Source: CAIWXH01 sp964555675 (GTDB lineage Bacteria; Chloroflexota; Chloroflexia; Chloroflexales; Chloroflexaceae). From it: 8,351 nucleotides of DNA. Below are positions 1 to 6,642 of this stretch, piece after piece. The number at the start of each line of letters is the position of its first letter. Position 1 is the stretch's first letter. The position numbers were made by a program, and so were the translations under genes. The notes beneath the pieces are model-generated. The model was not told the DNA's origin, made no database searches, and saw only the letters and a list, made by a program, of their open reading frames with translations. Location of the stretch: NCBI GenBank assembly GCA_964555675.1, contig CAZKTU010000270.1, positions 1 to 8,351 on the forward strand, in the 5' to 3' direction.

Positions 1-1364
1 CCGCCGAAGGGCAGGTGGATCTCGGCGCCGATCGTCGGCGCGTTGATATAGACGATGCCGGCCTCGAGCTCGTGCATGGCCCTGTAGGCCGCGTTGATGT
101 CGCGGGTGTAGATCGAGGACGAGAGGCCGTAGGCCACATCGTTGGCCACCCCGATCGCCTCCTCCAGGCTCTCCACCTCGATCACGCTCAGCACCGGGCC
201 GAAGATTTCTTCGCGGGCGATACGCATCTCGGGGCGCACCCCGGTGAAGACCGTGGGCTGCACGAACCAGCCGTGATCATAGTCGCCGCCGGTCAGCCGG
301 CCGCCGCCGCAGCGCAGCTGCGCGCCCTCGCCCTTGCCCACCTCGATGTAGCTCAGCACCCGTCGCAGCTGGTCCTCGTTCACCAGGGGGCCCATCTCAG
401 TCTCGGGGCGCAGGCCGTTGCCGACCCGTAGACCTTGGGCCCGGGCGACGATGCGCTCGACCAGCTTCGCGGCCACCTTCTTGTGCACGATCAGGCGGCT
501 GGTGGCGGTACAGCGCTGGCCGGTGGTGCCGAAGGCGGCCCAGACGACGCCCTGCTCGACCAGATCAAGGTCGGCGTCGTCCATCACAATCAGCGGGTTC
601 TTGCCGCCCATCTCGAGGCTGACCCGCTTGATCTGGCGGGCGCCCAGCTCGTAGACCAGGCGGCCGACCTCGGTGCTGCCCGTGAACGAGAGCACCGGCA
701 CGTCGGGGTGCTCGACCAGGGGCTGGCCGGCGCTCGGGCCGTAGCCGGTGACGATATTGATCACGCCGGGGGGCACGCCGGCCTCGGTCAGACACTCGAC
801 CAGGTTGTAGGTGCTGATCGAGGCGTCCTCGCCGGGTTTGATCACCACGGTGTTGCCGCAGACCAGGGCGGGCAGCATCTTCCACGAGGCGATCGCCATG
901 GGGAAGTTCCAGGGGGTGATCATGCCGACCACGCCGATCGGCTGGCGGATGCTCATCTGGAACTTGTTGGGCAGCTCGGACGGGGTGGTCACGCCGTGCA
1001 TGCGCCGGCCCTCGCCCGCGGCGTACTGGGCCATGCCGATCGCCTCGACGATATCGCCGCCTGCCTCGAAGAGCGGCTTGCCCATCTCGCGGGTCAGGTC
1101 GCTGCTGTAGCGCTCTTTGCGCTCCTGGAGCAGCTGGGCGGCCTTGAGCAGGATCTCGCCGCGGCGGGGGGCGGGCACGGCGCGCCAGGCCGGGAAGGCC
1201 GCCTTCGCCGCCGCCACCGCCGCCTGCACGTCGTCGGCGCCGCTATCCTGAAAGATGCCGACCAGGTCGCGCTGGTCGGCCGGGTTGCGCCGCTCGAAGG
1301 TCTTGCCGCTGCTACTGGCGACAAACTCGCCGCCGATGAAGTTTTTAAAAACGCGCTCGGACAT
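1..1364 (-). CDS. NAD+-dependent aldehyde dehydrogenase (ALDH superfamily), C-terminus cut by left window edge
   Basis: Oxidises an aldehyde to its carboxylic acid with NAD(P)+ in the cytoplasm. The visible 454 residues carry the whole ALDH signature: TPWNFP (150-155), the cofactor loop VIKPGED with K176 and E179 (a Glu here usually means NAD+ preference), FTGSTEVG (227-234), LEMGGKNP with general base E251, GTTGQRC with catalytic C285, and EEIFGP (385-390). It stops in the NAP-x5-EIHLPFGG segment, so only about 25-35 residues are missing. The GQRCTATSRL surroundings of the cysteine resemble 2-oxoglutarate-semialdehyde dehydrogenases and ALDH7-like enzymes, but the substrate cannot be fixed. 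The ATG at 1364 is chosen because GAGGAGG lies 6 nt upstream and MSERVFKNFIGGE is a typical ALDH N-terminus. It is transcribed divergently from the phosphatase gene. Confidence 0.95.
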   Translation of the reverse strand, partial: MSERVFKNFIGGEFVASSSGKTFERRNPADQRDLVGIFQDSGADDVQAAVAAAKAAFPAWRAVPAPRRGEILLKAAQLLQERKERYSSDLTREMGKPLFEAGGDIVEAIGMAQYAAGEGRRMHGVTTPSELPNKFQMSIRQPIGVVGMITPWNFPMAIASWKMLPALVCGNTVVIKPGEDASISTYNLVECLTEAGVPPGVINIVTGYGPSAGQPLVEHPDVPVLSFTGSTEVGRLVYELGARQIKRVSLEMGGKNPLIVMDDADLDLVEQGVVWAAFGTTGQRCTATSRLIVHKKVAAKLVERIVARAQGLRVGNGLRPETEMGPLVNEDQLRRVLSYIEVGKGEGAQLRCGGGRLTGGDYDHGWFVQPTVFTGVRPEMRIAREEIFGPVLSVIEVESLEEAIGVANDVAYGLSSSIYTRDINAAYRAMHELEAGIVYINAPTIGAEIHLPFG

Positions 1365-1370
1365 CCTCGT

Positions 1371-1377
1371 CCTCCTC
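1371..1377 (-). promoter_or_regulatory. Strong ribosome binding site of the aldehyde dehydrogenase
   Basis: Read on the minus strand this is GAGGAGG, close to a full anti-16S match, with a 6-nt spacer to the ATG at 1364. It fixes the start codon. Confidence 0.85.
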
Positions 1378-1407
1378 ACTGATGGGCTGGGGTCGACTGA
1401 CGGCGCG

Positions 1408-1416
1408 ATTATAGCA
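1408..1416 (-). promoter_or_regulatory. Extended -10 promoter element for the aldehyde dehydrogenase
   Basis: On the minus strand the sequence is TGCTATAAT, a perfect extended -10 (TGn-TATAAT) in an otherwise very GC-rich region. No good -35 hexamer is present at 16-18 bp, which fits the extended -10 class. Transcription would start near 1401, giving a leader of about 37 nt that contains the ribosome binding site at 1371-1377. Confidence 0.65.
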
Positions 1417-1426
1417 CGCGCGCAGG

Positions 1427-1439
1427 ACGCAACTTGCGT
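1427..1439. promoter_or_regulatory. Perfect 6-1-6 dyad between divergent promoters, candidate operator
   Basis: ACGCAA, one central C, then TTGCGT form a perfect inverted repeat. It directly abuts the TATACT -10 of the plus-strand phosphatase gene and covers the -35 zone of the minus-strand dehydrogenase promoter. A dimeric regulator bound here could control both directions. No regulator gene is visible beside it, so the function is inferred from symmetry and position only. Confidence 0.4.
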
Positions 1440-1445
1440 TATACT
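1440..1445 (+). promoter_or_regulatory. Putative -10 element (TATACT) for the phosphatase-LCP unit
   Basis: TATACT matches the -10 consensus at five of six positions. Initiation would fall near 1452, about 48 nt before the ATG at 1500. The hexamer 17 bp upstream is CGCGCG, so no standard -35 exists and transcription may depend on an activator or an alternative sigma factor. Confidence 0.45.
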
Positions 1446-1499
1446 ATGCGCACGCTACGCGCCCCCCGGCGCGACTGGGCCAAGACGTCGAGGAACACC

Positions 1500-2255
1500 A
1501 TGCTAGAGATCGAGGTTGCAGTCGCCAAAGTGGCCCACCACGGCAGCGGGGAGAGCGGCGACACCCTTGAGATGATCGAGCGCCCCGGCGGTGGCTTCTC
1601 GTTCGTGCTGGTCGACGGCCAGGGCACCGGCCGCGGCGCCAAGACCCTCAGCAACCTGCTCGCCACCAGGGCGATCTCGCTGCTGAAGGACGGCGCCCGC
1701 GATGGCGCCGCCGCCCGCGCCGTCCACGACTACCTCTACACCTACAGGATGGGCCAGGTCGCCGCGACCCTCAACATCCTCTCCGTCGACTTCCAGAGCG
1801 GCAAGCTCCTGATGTCGCGCAATAACCCCGCCCCCTTCTTCGTGATCGACCGCCGCGGCCTGCACTCGTTCAGCGAGCCCTCGACGCCGATCGGCCTGCA
1901 GCCGATGACCAAGCCGGTGATCACCGAGCTGCCCGTCAGCCCCTACACCTATGTGGTCGTCTTCACCGATGGCCTGATGCGGGCCGGCGAGCGCTCAGGC
2001 GCCGACGTCGAGCTCGGCAACTTCCTCTCGGGCTGGCCCGCCGAGGCCGGCCGCGGCGCCCAGGAGCTGACCGATACCCTGCTGCGCCGCGCCCTCGAGC
2101 TCGACGCCGGCGAGCCGAGCGACGATATGAGCATCCTCACCCTGGCCGTGCTGCCCCGCGAGGTCGCCCGCGGCGTGCGCCGCCTGTTCACCTCGCTGCC
2201 CTTCGAGGGCCCCACCTGGCCCTCGCCCGACCCGCGCGGCAGCGACGCGTCATAG
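1500..2255 (+). CDS. Stand-alone SpoIIE/RsbX-like PP2C-type serine/threonine phosphatase
   Basis: A 251-residue cytosolic phosphatase made of little more than the SpoIIE/PP2C catalytic domain. Acidic metal-binding motifs appear in the expected order: SGD (19-21), FVLVDGQGTG (35-44), FTDGL (155-159) and PSDDMS (206-211); RNNPAPFFV (107-115) is the typical SpoIIE core strand. Proteins of this kind remove phosphate from STAS-domain anti-sigma antagonists or, like RsbX, from RsbR/RsbS in the stressosome. No sensor domain, helix bundle or membrane segment is attached, which favours the RsbX style. The start at 1500 is preferred over an upstream in-frame TTG at 1434, because GAGGAA lies 4 nt before the ATG and the extra residues would be basic and promoter-encoded. 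LCP follows after 44 nt and is probably co-transcribed. The target is inferred, not shown. Confidence 0.85.
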   Translation: MLEIEVAVAKVAHHGSGESGDTLEMIERPGGGFSFVLVDGQGTGRGAKTLSNLLATRAISLLKDGARDGAAARAVHDYLYTYRMGQVAATLNILSVDFQSGKLLMSRNNPAPFFVIDRRGLHSFSEPSTPIGLQPMTKPVITELPVSPYTYVVVFTDGLMRAGERSGADVELGNFLSGWPAEAGRGAQELTDTLLRRALELDAGEPSDDMSILTLAVLPREVARGVRRLFTSLPFEGPTWPSPDPRGSDAS

Positions 2256-2299
2256 GGCTGACGGCAAGAGAACGGGGCGCTGAGCGACTGCAGCGAGCG

Positions 2300-3730
2300 A
2301 TGAAACGACCCGATCGGCCCTACAAGACAGCCCGCGAGCGTGTTGCCGCCAGACGCGCCGCCCCAGGCGCGCCGCCACCCACCCGCAGGCCCGCCCCGCG
2401 CCGCCGCGGCTGTGGCCCCCTCACCCTCGCCCTCGCCGCCGTCGCCCTCGTCGCCGCCCTGGCCTTCATCGCCGTCGGGCGCTGGGCCGGCGGGGCCCTC
2501 GGCGCCATCGAGCAGGCTGACCCCCGCCGCCCCCAGGCCTCCGCCGCCGCCGTCGCCCCCGCCGCCCTCCCCGCCGGCCTGCGCGAGCCCTTCAATGTGC
2601 TGCTGGTCGGCGTCGACCGCCGCGAGAGCCTCGAAGAGGGTGTGCGCTCCGACACCCTGATCGTCGTCCACATCGATCCGGCCGGCGGTTGGGCCGGCAT
2701 GCTCGCCATCCCCCGCGACTCGGTGGTCGACGTCCCCGGCCTCGGCCTGCAAAAGATCAACACCGCCTACACCTATGGCTTCAATAACGCCGCCGAGCTC
2801 TATGGGGCCGACACCACCCCCGAGGCCGGCGGCGGGGCCCTGGCCGCCCAGACCGTCGAGCAGTTCCTCAACCTCGAGGTCGACTATATCGCCCAGATCG
2901 ACTTCCGCGGCTTCCAGCGCATCGTCGACACCCTCGGCGGGATTACCCTCGACGTCGAGCGACCCCTGCTCGACCCGGCCTACCCCACCGAGGACTACGG
3001 CTACGAGCGTATCTACATCCCCGCCGGCCTCCAGGTGATGGACGGGGCCACCGCCCTGCGCTACGCCCGCTCGCGCCACAGCTCCAGCGACTTCGACCGC
3101 TCGGCTCGCCAGCAGCAGGTGCTGCGGGCCATGCTCGCCGAGGTGCGCAACCGTGGCCTGCTCAGCCAGGCCGCCCTGCTGCCCGATCTCGCCCGCGACC
3201 TCGAGGCCAGCGTCAGCACCACCCTGCCCCTCAGCAACCTCGAGACCCTGCGCGGTCTCGCTGCCCTCGCCCAGGGCCTCGACCTCGGCAGTATCGTCGC
3301 CCTCAGCATTAACCCCGACGATGTGCGCGTGGTGGCCGAGGACGGCTCGAATATCTACTGGGAGCCCGCCGACGTCTCGGCCCAGGTGGCCCGCCTGCTC
3401 GCCGGCCCCCAGGGCGAGCGCGAACAGGCCCGCGTCCAGGTGCTCAACGGCGCGGGCGTGCGCGGCCTCGCCGGGCGGGTCAGCGGGCGCCTCGCCACCC
3501 AGGGCTTCACGGTCAACGAGCCGACTGACGCCCCCCTGCCCGCCCCCCAGACCCGCCTGATCGACTACGCCGGCCGCCCCGAGACCCTGCGCCGCCTCGC
3601 CGATACCCTCGGCCTCGACCCCAGCCAGGTCTATCCCACCCCCCCCGCCGATGCCCCGCCGCCCCCCTTTGAGGCCGATATCGTCCTGCTGATCGGCGAG
3701 GACTACTCACCCACCTGGGCCGGCGAGTAG
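2300..3730 (+). CDS. LytR-CpsA-Psr (LCP) family cell-wall glycopolymer transferase with LytR_C tail
   Basis: LCP proteins move lipid-linked glycopolymers onto peptidoglycan at the outer face of the membrane. The 476 residues show a basic, proline-rich cytosolic N-terminus (1-39), one membrane anchor (about 40-60, PLTLALAAVALVAALAF), an Ala/Pro linker, then the LCP domain (about 97-282). Key residues are present: FNVLLVGVD (98-106), RSDT (116-119) and IPRDS (137-141) for pyrophosphate and metal binding, KINTAY (152-157), and YARSRHSSSDFDRSARQQ (255-272) with the conserved arginines. A LytR_C domain follows (about 377-467, RVQVLNGAGVRGLA). The ATG at 2300 has a poor ribosome binding site, so it may be translated from a transcript shared with the phosphatase 44 nt upstream. 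The acceptor and polymer are unknown. Third codon positions are strongly C-rich. Confidence 0.95.
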   Translation: MKRPDRPYKTARERVAARRAAPGAPPPTRRPAPRRRGCGPLTLALAAVALVAALAFIAVGRWAGGALGAIEQADPRRPQASAAAVAPAALPAGLREPFNVLLVGVDRRESLEEGVRSDTLIVVHIDPAGGWAGMLAIPRDSVVDVPGLGLQKINTAYTYGFNNAAELYGADTTPEAGGGALAAQTVEQFLNLEVDYIAQIDFRGFQRIVDTLGGITLDVERPLLDPAYPTEDYGYERIYIPAGLQVMDGATALRYARSRHSSSDFDRSARQQQVLRAMLAEVRNRGLLSQAALLPDLARDLEASVSTTLPLSNLETLRGLAALAQGLDLGSIVALSINPDDVRVVAEDGSNIYWEPADVSAQVARLLAGPQGEREQARVQVLNGAGVRGLAGRVSGRLATQGFTVNEPTDAPLPAPQTRLIDYAGRPETLRRLADTLGLDPSQVYPTPPADAPPPPFEADIVLLIGEDYSPTWAGE

Positions 3731-3815
3731 CCCCCAACTGGTAACCTCTGCGAGTAGCATGGGGGTGGGCGGGCAGCGGCCGGCCCTCAGCTTCAAGCTA
3801 TAGCGGAGGTTTGCG
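3731..3815. other. Short intergenic region with small dyads
   Basis: The 85 nt between the LCP stop and the hydratase ATG hold CCCCCA (3731-3736) that could pair with TGGGGG (3760-3765) across a 23-nt loop, a weak terminator candidate without a T-run. They also hold two overlapping dyads, AGCTT-C-AAGCT (3789-3799) and GCTATAGC (3797-3804), just before the Shine-Dalgarno GGAGGT (3805-3810). No clear promoter can be named. Confidence 0.4.
3805..3810 (+). promoter_or_regulatory. Ribosome binding site of the MaoC-like hydratase
   Basis: GGAGGT with a 5-nt spacer to the ATG at 3816, the strongest ribosome binding site on the plus strand. It decides the start codon. Confidence 0.85.
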
Positions 3816-4265
3816 ATGGAGCAGGCGCTCTACATCGGCCAGAAGGCCAGCATGCGCAAGACGATCACCGAGGCCGACGTGGTGCTGTTCGGCTGTGTCA
3901 CCGGCGACCAGAACCCGGTCCACACCGACGAGATCGCCGCCCGCGAGTCGCGCTTCGGTCGGCGCATCGCCCACGGCATGCTCGCCGCGGGCCTGATCTC
4001 GGCGGTCCTCGGCATGCGCCTGCCCGGCCCCGGCACAGTCTACCTCAAGCAGAGCCTGAACTTCCGCAAGCCGATCTATATCAACGATACCGTCACCACC
4101 ACGGTCACGGTTGCGGCCCTGCGCCCCGACAAGCCCATCGCCACCCTCACCACCACCGTCACCAACCAGGACGGCGAGGTGGTCGTCGACGGCGAGTCGC
4201 TGGTCTTCTGCGACCAGTACAGCGCCGAGTGGGGCGCGCAGCATGGGGCGCAGGCGGCCGACTAG
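3816..4265 (+). CDS. MaoC/PhaJ-type (R)-specific enoyl-CoA hydratase
   Basis: A 149-residue single hot-dog-fold protein, the usual length for PhaJ-type hydratases, which reversibly add water to trans-2-enoyl-CoA to give (R)-3-hydroxyacyl-CoA. The hydratase-2 motif GDQNPVHTDE lies at 30-39 with catalytic D31 and H36, followed by FGRRIAHGMLAAGLIS (47-62), the conserved substrate-tunnel helix, and the C-terminal strands RKPIYINDTVTTTVTV. The product can feed polyhydroxyalkanoate synthesis or an acyl-CoA pathway such as a CoA-based carbon-fixation or degradation cycle; nothing in the window decides which. The start is set by GGAGGT at 3805-3810. The LCP gene ends 85 nt upstream and a hairpin follows 6 nt after the stop, so it may be a single-gene transcript or the last gene of the unit. 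Confidence 0.92.
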   Translation: MEQALYIGQKASMRKTITEADVVLFGCVTGDQNPVHTDEIAARESRFGRRIAHGMLAAGLISAVLGMRLPGPGTVYLKQSLNFRKPIYINDTVTTTVTVAALRPDKPIATLTTTVTNQDGEVVVDGESLVFCDQYSAEWGAQHGAQAAD

Positions 4266-4271
4266 GGAGGT

Positions 4272-4294
4272 CAGGAGGGGCTCGGCCCCTCCTG
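4272..4294 (+). terminator. GC-rich hairpin after the hydratase gene, terminator-like but lacking a T-tract
   Basis: CAGGAGGGGC (4272-4281) and GCCCCTCCTG (4285-4294) form a perfect 10-bp stem closed by a TCG triloop, starting 6 nt after the stop codon. The bases that follow (CTCACCCTCGG) contain no T-run, so it is not a textbook intrinsic terminator. It may act as a weak or factor-assisted terminator or as a 3'-end stabiliser. Confidence 0.55.
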
Positions 4295-4388
4295 CTCACC
4301 CTCGGAAGTGCGGCGGGCCGCATGGCACAGCAGTTGCTTCATCTGATGCAGACTGAGCGGCGTTTGCCCCTGCACAAGTGAGGTGACC

Positions 4389-4706
4389 ATGTTCGCCATT
4401 AACGGCGTGACCTTCTCGCTGGTCGAGATTCTGGTGTGGCTCGTGATCGCGGCGATCTGTGGGGCCATCGCCGAGGCCCTGGTCGGCTTCAGCCCCGGCG
4501 GCCTGCTGGCCTCAATCGCCATCGGACTGGTCGGCGCATTTCTCGGACGCTGGCTCGCGGCCGCCCTCGGCCTGCCCGCCCTGCTCACCCTGAGCTTCGG
4601 CGACGTGCGGGTCGAGCTGGTCTGGACGATCTTAGGCGCGGCCCTCTTTGTCGGCATCCTCTCGCTGATCAGACGACCGCGCCGGCGCTACAGGCGTACC
4701 GCGTAG
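4389..4706 (+). CDS. Small GlsB/YeaQ/YmgE-type (transglycosylase-associated) integral membrane protein
   Basis: A 105-residue hydrophobic protein with three predicted membrane helices (about 11-30, 37-62 and 77-94) and a very basic tail (RRPRRRYRR, 96-103) that should stay in the cytosol. The Gly-rich pattern CGAIAEALVGFSPGGLLASIAIGLVGAFLGRWL (24-56) is the hallmark of the GlsB/YeaQ/YmgE family, often named transglycosylase-associated protein. The biochemical role is unknown; relatives are commonly stress-induced. The ATG at 4389 is preferred over a GTG at 4383, because the GTG is part of the Shine-Dalgarno-like GAGGTG (4380-4385). The last 19 bp overlap the 3' end of the convergent GNAT gene. 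The 123-nt gap upstream holds the hairpin at 4272-4294 and no recognisable promoter. Confidence 0.83.
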   Translation: MFAINGVTFSLVEILVWLVIAAICGAIAEALVGFSPGGLLASIAIGLVGAFLGRWLAAALGLPALLTLSFGDVRVELVWTILGAALFVGILSLIRRPRRRYRRTA

Positions 4707-5506
4707 CCCTGTTCGAGCAGATAGAGGCCGACCTCGCCATCGCGGGCAAAATCGACCACCCTATAGCCCGCCGCGAAGGCCGCGGCGGCGAGGGCCCGGA
4801 CCTGGTAGCGCCAGGCCTGGGCCCGCGCCATATCCGTCAGCTTCAGGGCCTCGATGTCGGCGGGGATCTGCAGCAGGCAGGGCCCGCCCGCGGGCAGCGC
4901 GCCGTCCTGCCAGGGCGAGGGGTTGGCCAGGGGCGCGGCGGCCCGTAGGGCCTCGCCCGAACGCAGCGCCGGTGTGCCGGCGGCACGGGCGGCCACGCGC
5001 TCCGAGGCGAGCCACCAGTCGACGCGGAAGCGGTCGCTGGGCAGCTCCACCTCGGGCGCCTCGGGCTCGGGCCCGTAGAGATTGACGAGGTAGGTGCTGC
5101 AGACGGCCCCGAGCTTGGCGATATTGAGCCAGGCGTTGCGGCTGATCAGCGGGTCGAAGGTCCAGGTCATCAGCTCGAGGCCCTGGGCCAGCACCTGCTC
5201 GCGCTGGGCCCACTTCAGCCGCTCGCCGATATGGGCGTCGCGGTAGCCCGGCAGCACCGCAGCCATGTGCGAGGCGTGCTTCAGGCGGCCATCCTCGGCC
5301 CGCCCGAGGAAGCCGAAGACGAAGCCCACCATCGGCTCGGCCGGGGCCGCCATGTCGAAGGCGCCCAGGCAGACGCCCCCGCTCTTGTGGGCCGTGAGCA
5401 GCATGTGGTGGGGCACATACCCGAACTCGCCCCAGACCACCCGCTGGATCTCCTCGCAGGCCATGTATTCGCCGTAGGTCTTGACCGGCCGGATCTCGAT
5501 GCTCAT
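4688..5506 (-). CDS. COG3375-like GNAT-superfamily N-acyltransferase, coupled to proB
   Basis: A 272-residue cytosolic protein of the GNAT superfamily, larger than a minimal GNAT domain. The acyl-CoA-binding region is visible at about 78-108 (HASHMAAVLPGYRDAHIGERLKWAQ with a degenerate R-x-x-x-I-G-x-x-L loop). It is followed by the family-typical TWTFDPLISRNAWLNIAKLG (114-133), VNLYG (141-145) and PSDRFRVDWWL (156-166). These blocks match my memory of COG3375, a predicted acyltransferase group with no firm general function; amino compounds are likely acceptors. The ATG at 5506 overlaps the proB stop as ATGA and lacks a good ribosome binding site, which indicates translational coupling. The 3' end overlaps the convergent membrane-protein gene by 19 bp. 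An amino-acid or glutamate-related substrate is suggested only by the proB link. Confidence 0.8.
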   Translation of the reverse strand: MSIEIRPVKTYGEYMACEEIQRVVWGEFGYVPHHMLLTAHKSGGVCLGAFDMAAPAEPMVGFVFGFLGRAEDGRLKHASHMAAVLPGYRDAHIGERLKWAQREQVLAQGLELMTWTFDPLISRNAWLNIAKLGAVCSTYLVNLYGPEPEAPEVELPSDRFRVDWWLASERVAARAAGTPALRSGEALRAAAPLANPSPWQDGALPAGGPCLLQIPADIEALKLTDMARAQAWRYQVRALAAAAFAAGYRVVDFARDGEVGLYLLEQGYAVRL

Positions 5507-6627
5507 GACAGCACCACCATATCGTCGCGGTGGACAACCTCGGGGCCATAGTCGTAGCCGAGGGTCTCGGCGATCTGGGCCGAGCGCAGGCCGCGGATCG
5601 TGCGTACATCGGCGGCGCGGTACTGCGTGAGCCCGCGGGCGATCTCGCGCCCATCGGGGGCGTAGATGCGCACCGTCTGGCCGCGGTCGAAGTCGCCCTC
5701 GACGGCGGCCACCCCGGCGGGCAGCAGGCTCTTGCCCTGACTGACCAGGGCGACCACGGCCCCGGCGTCGACCACCAGGCGGCTCTGGCGCGCCGTCTCG
5801 GCCAGGATCCAGCGCTTGCGCGAGTCGAGGTGGCTGCCGGTGGCGCTGAAGCGCGTGCCGATCCGCTCGCCGGCGGCGACGCGCAGAATGACGTCGGGCT
5901 CGGCCCCGGCGGCGATCACCACCGCCGTCCCGGCCCGCGTGGCCAGCTCGGCGGCCTGGATCTTGGTGCGCATGCCGCCCGTGCCGCGGGCGCTGCCGGC
6001 CCCGCCGGCCATGGCCCAGATCCGCTCGTCGATCGCCGGCACCTCGGCGATCAGCTCGGCGTCGGGGTCGCTGCGCGGGTCGGCGCTGTAGAGCCCGCTG
6101 ATGTCGGTCAGGATCAGCAGCAGGTCGGCGTCGATCAGGCCGGCCACCAGGGCCGAAAGGTTGTCGTTGTCGCCGACGCGGATCTCGGCGGTGACCACGG
6201 CGTCGTTCTCGTTGATGATCGGCACGATGCCCCGCTCGAGGCAGAGGCTCAGCGTGTTGCGCGCGTTGAGGTAGCGACGCCGGTCGCGCAGGTCGTCGCG
6301 GGTGAGCAGGGCCTGGGCCACCTGCAGGCCGTACAGCTCGAAGAGCTGCTCGTAGAGGTGCATCAGCCGGCTCTGACCCACGGCGGCGAACATCTGCTTG
6401 AGCGGCACACTGCCCCTGGCGCGCTGCCCCGGCGGCGCGCCAAGGCGCTCGCGCCCGGCGGCCACCGCGCCCGACGAGACGAGTAGCACCTGGACGCCGC
6501 GCTCGCGCAGCATGGCTACCTGGCGGGCCAGACCCACCATGTAGGGCCGGTTCAGCCGGTCGGTCCCTGCGGTCAGCACACTCGTGCCGAGCTTGACGAC
6601 AATGCGGGTGATGGGTGTTTCACTCAT
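5503..6627 (-). CDS. proB: Glutamate 5-kinase with C-terminal PUA domain
   Basis: Phosphorylates L-glutamate to gamma-glutamyl phosphate, the first step of proline synthesis. The 374 residues match the normal length (E. coli 367). Amino-acid-kinase motifs: VKLGTSVLT with K12, LVSSGAVAAG (49-58), the substrate motif PIINENDAV (136-144), GDNDNLSA (152-159), LTDISGLY (173-180) and the ATP-site GTGGMRTK (215-222). A PUA domain spans about 271-370 (RWILAETARQ to MVVL). The start at 6627 (MSETPITRIVVKLGTS) aligns with known N-termini. An in-frame ATG at 6648 would add only MLYNSRA and overlaps the -10 hexamer, so it is unlikely. The gene overlaps the downstream GNAT gene by 4 nt; proA, its usual partner, is not in the window. 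Confidence 0.97.
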   Translation of the reverse strand: MSETPITRIVVKLGTSVLTAGTDRLNRPYMVGLARQVAMLRERGVQVLLVSSGAVAAGRERLGAPPGQRARGSVPLKQMFAAVGQSRLMHLYEQLFELYGLQVAQALLTRDDLRDRRRYLNARNTLSLCLERGIVPIINENDAVVTAEIRVGDNDNLSALVAGLIDADLLLILTDISGLYSADPRSDPDAELIAEVPAIDERIWAMAGGAGSARGTGGMRTKIQAAELATRAGTAVVIAAGAEPDVILRVAAGERIGTRFSATGSHLDSRKRWILAETARQSRLVVDAGAVVALVSQGKSLLPAGVAAVEGDFDRGQTVRIYAPDGREIARGLTQYRAADVRTIRGLRSAQIAETLGYDYGPEVVHRDDMVVLS

Positions 6628-6636
6628 GGCCCTGCT

Positions 6637-6642
6637 ATTATA
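6637..6642 (-). promoter_or_regulatory. Perfect -10 (TATAAT) close to the proB start, probably leaderless transcription
   Basis: On the minus strand the hexamer is TATAAT and ends only 9 nt before the ATG at 6627. A start 6-7 nt downstream would leave a leader of about 3 nt. No convincing -35 hexamer lies at 16-18 bp. The short stretch before the ATG (AGCAGGGCC) has at best a weak Shine-Dalgarno, which agrees with leaderless initiation. Confidence 0.5.

Noticed and set aside
435..1382. Long plus-strand open frame (315 codons) opposite the aldehyde dehydrogenase
   Set aside because: Its product is a low-complexity His/Asp/Gly/Ala-rich chain, as expected antisense to a GC-rich gene. The minus strand encodes a complete, motif-perfect ALDH.
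1434..1499. Upstream in-frame TTG start for the phosphatase adding 22 residues
   Set aside because: The TTG lies inside the dyad and just before the -10, and the ATG at 1500 has a proper Shine-Dalgarno sequence.
1949..3079. Minus-strand open frame of 376 codons across the phosphatase and LCP genes
   Set aside because: Repetitive Gly/Ala/Asp composition with no family motif; it is the shadow of GC-rich sense codons in two well-supported plus-strand genes.
3639..3646. Run of eight C in the LCP gene as a possible phase-variation tract
   Set aside because: It encodes part of a proline-rich linker in a gene full of CCC codons. Eight bases in DNA this GC-rich is not exceptional, and the frame continues intact.
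4309..4322. TGCGG-CGGG-CCGCA hairpin in the gap before the GlsB-like gene
   Set aside because: Only five stem pairs, all but one G/C, in GC-rich DNA; no T-run and no RNA-family features, so probably chance.
5530..6486. Plus-strand open frame of 318 codons opposite proB
   Set aside because: Low-complexity composition and no recognisable domain; proB on the other strand is unambiguous.
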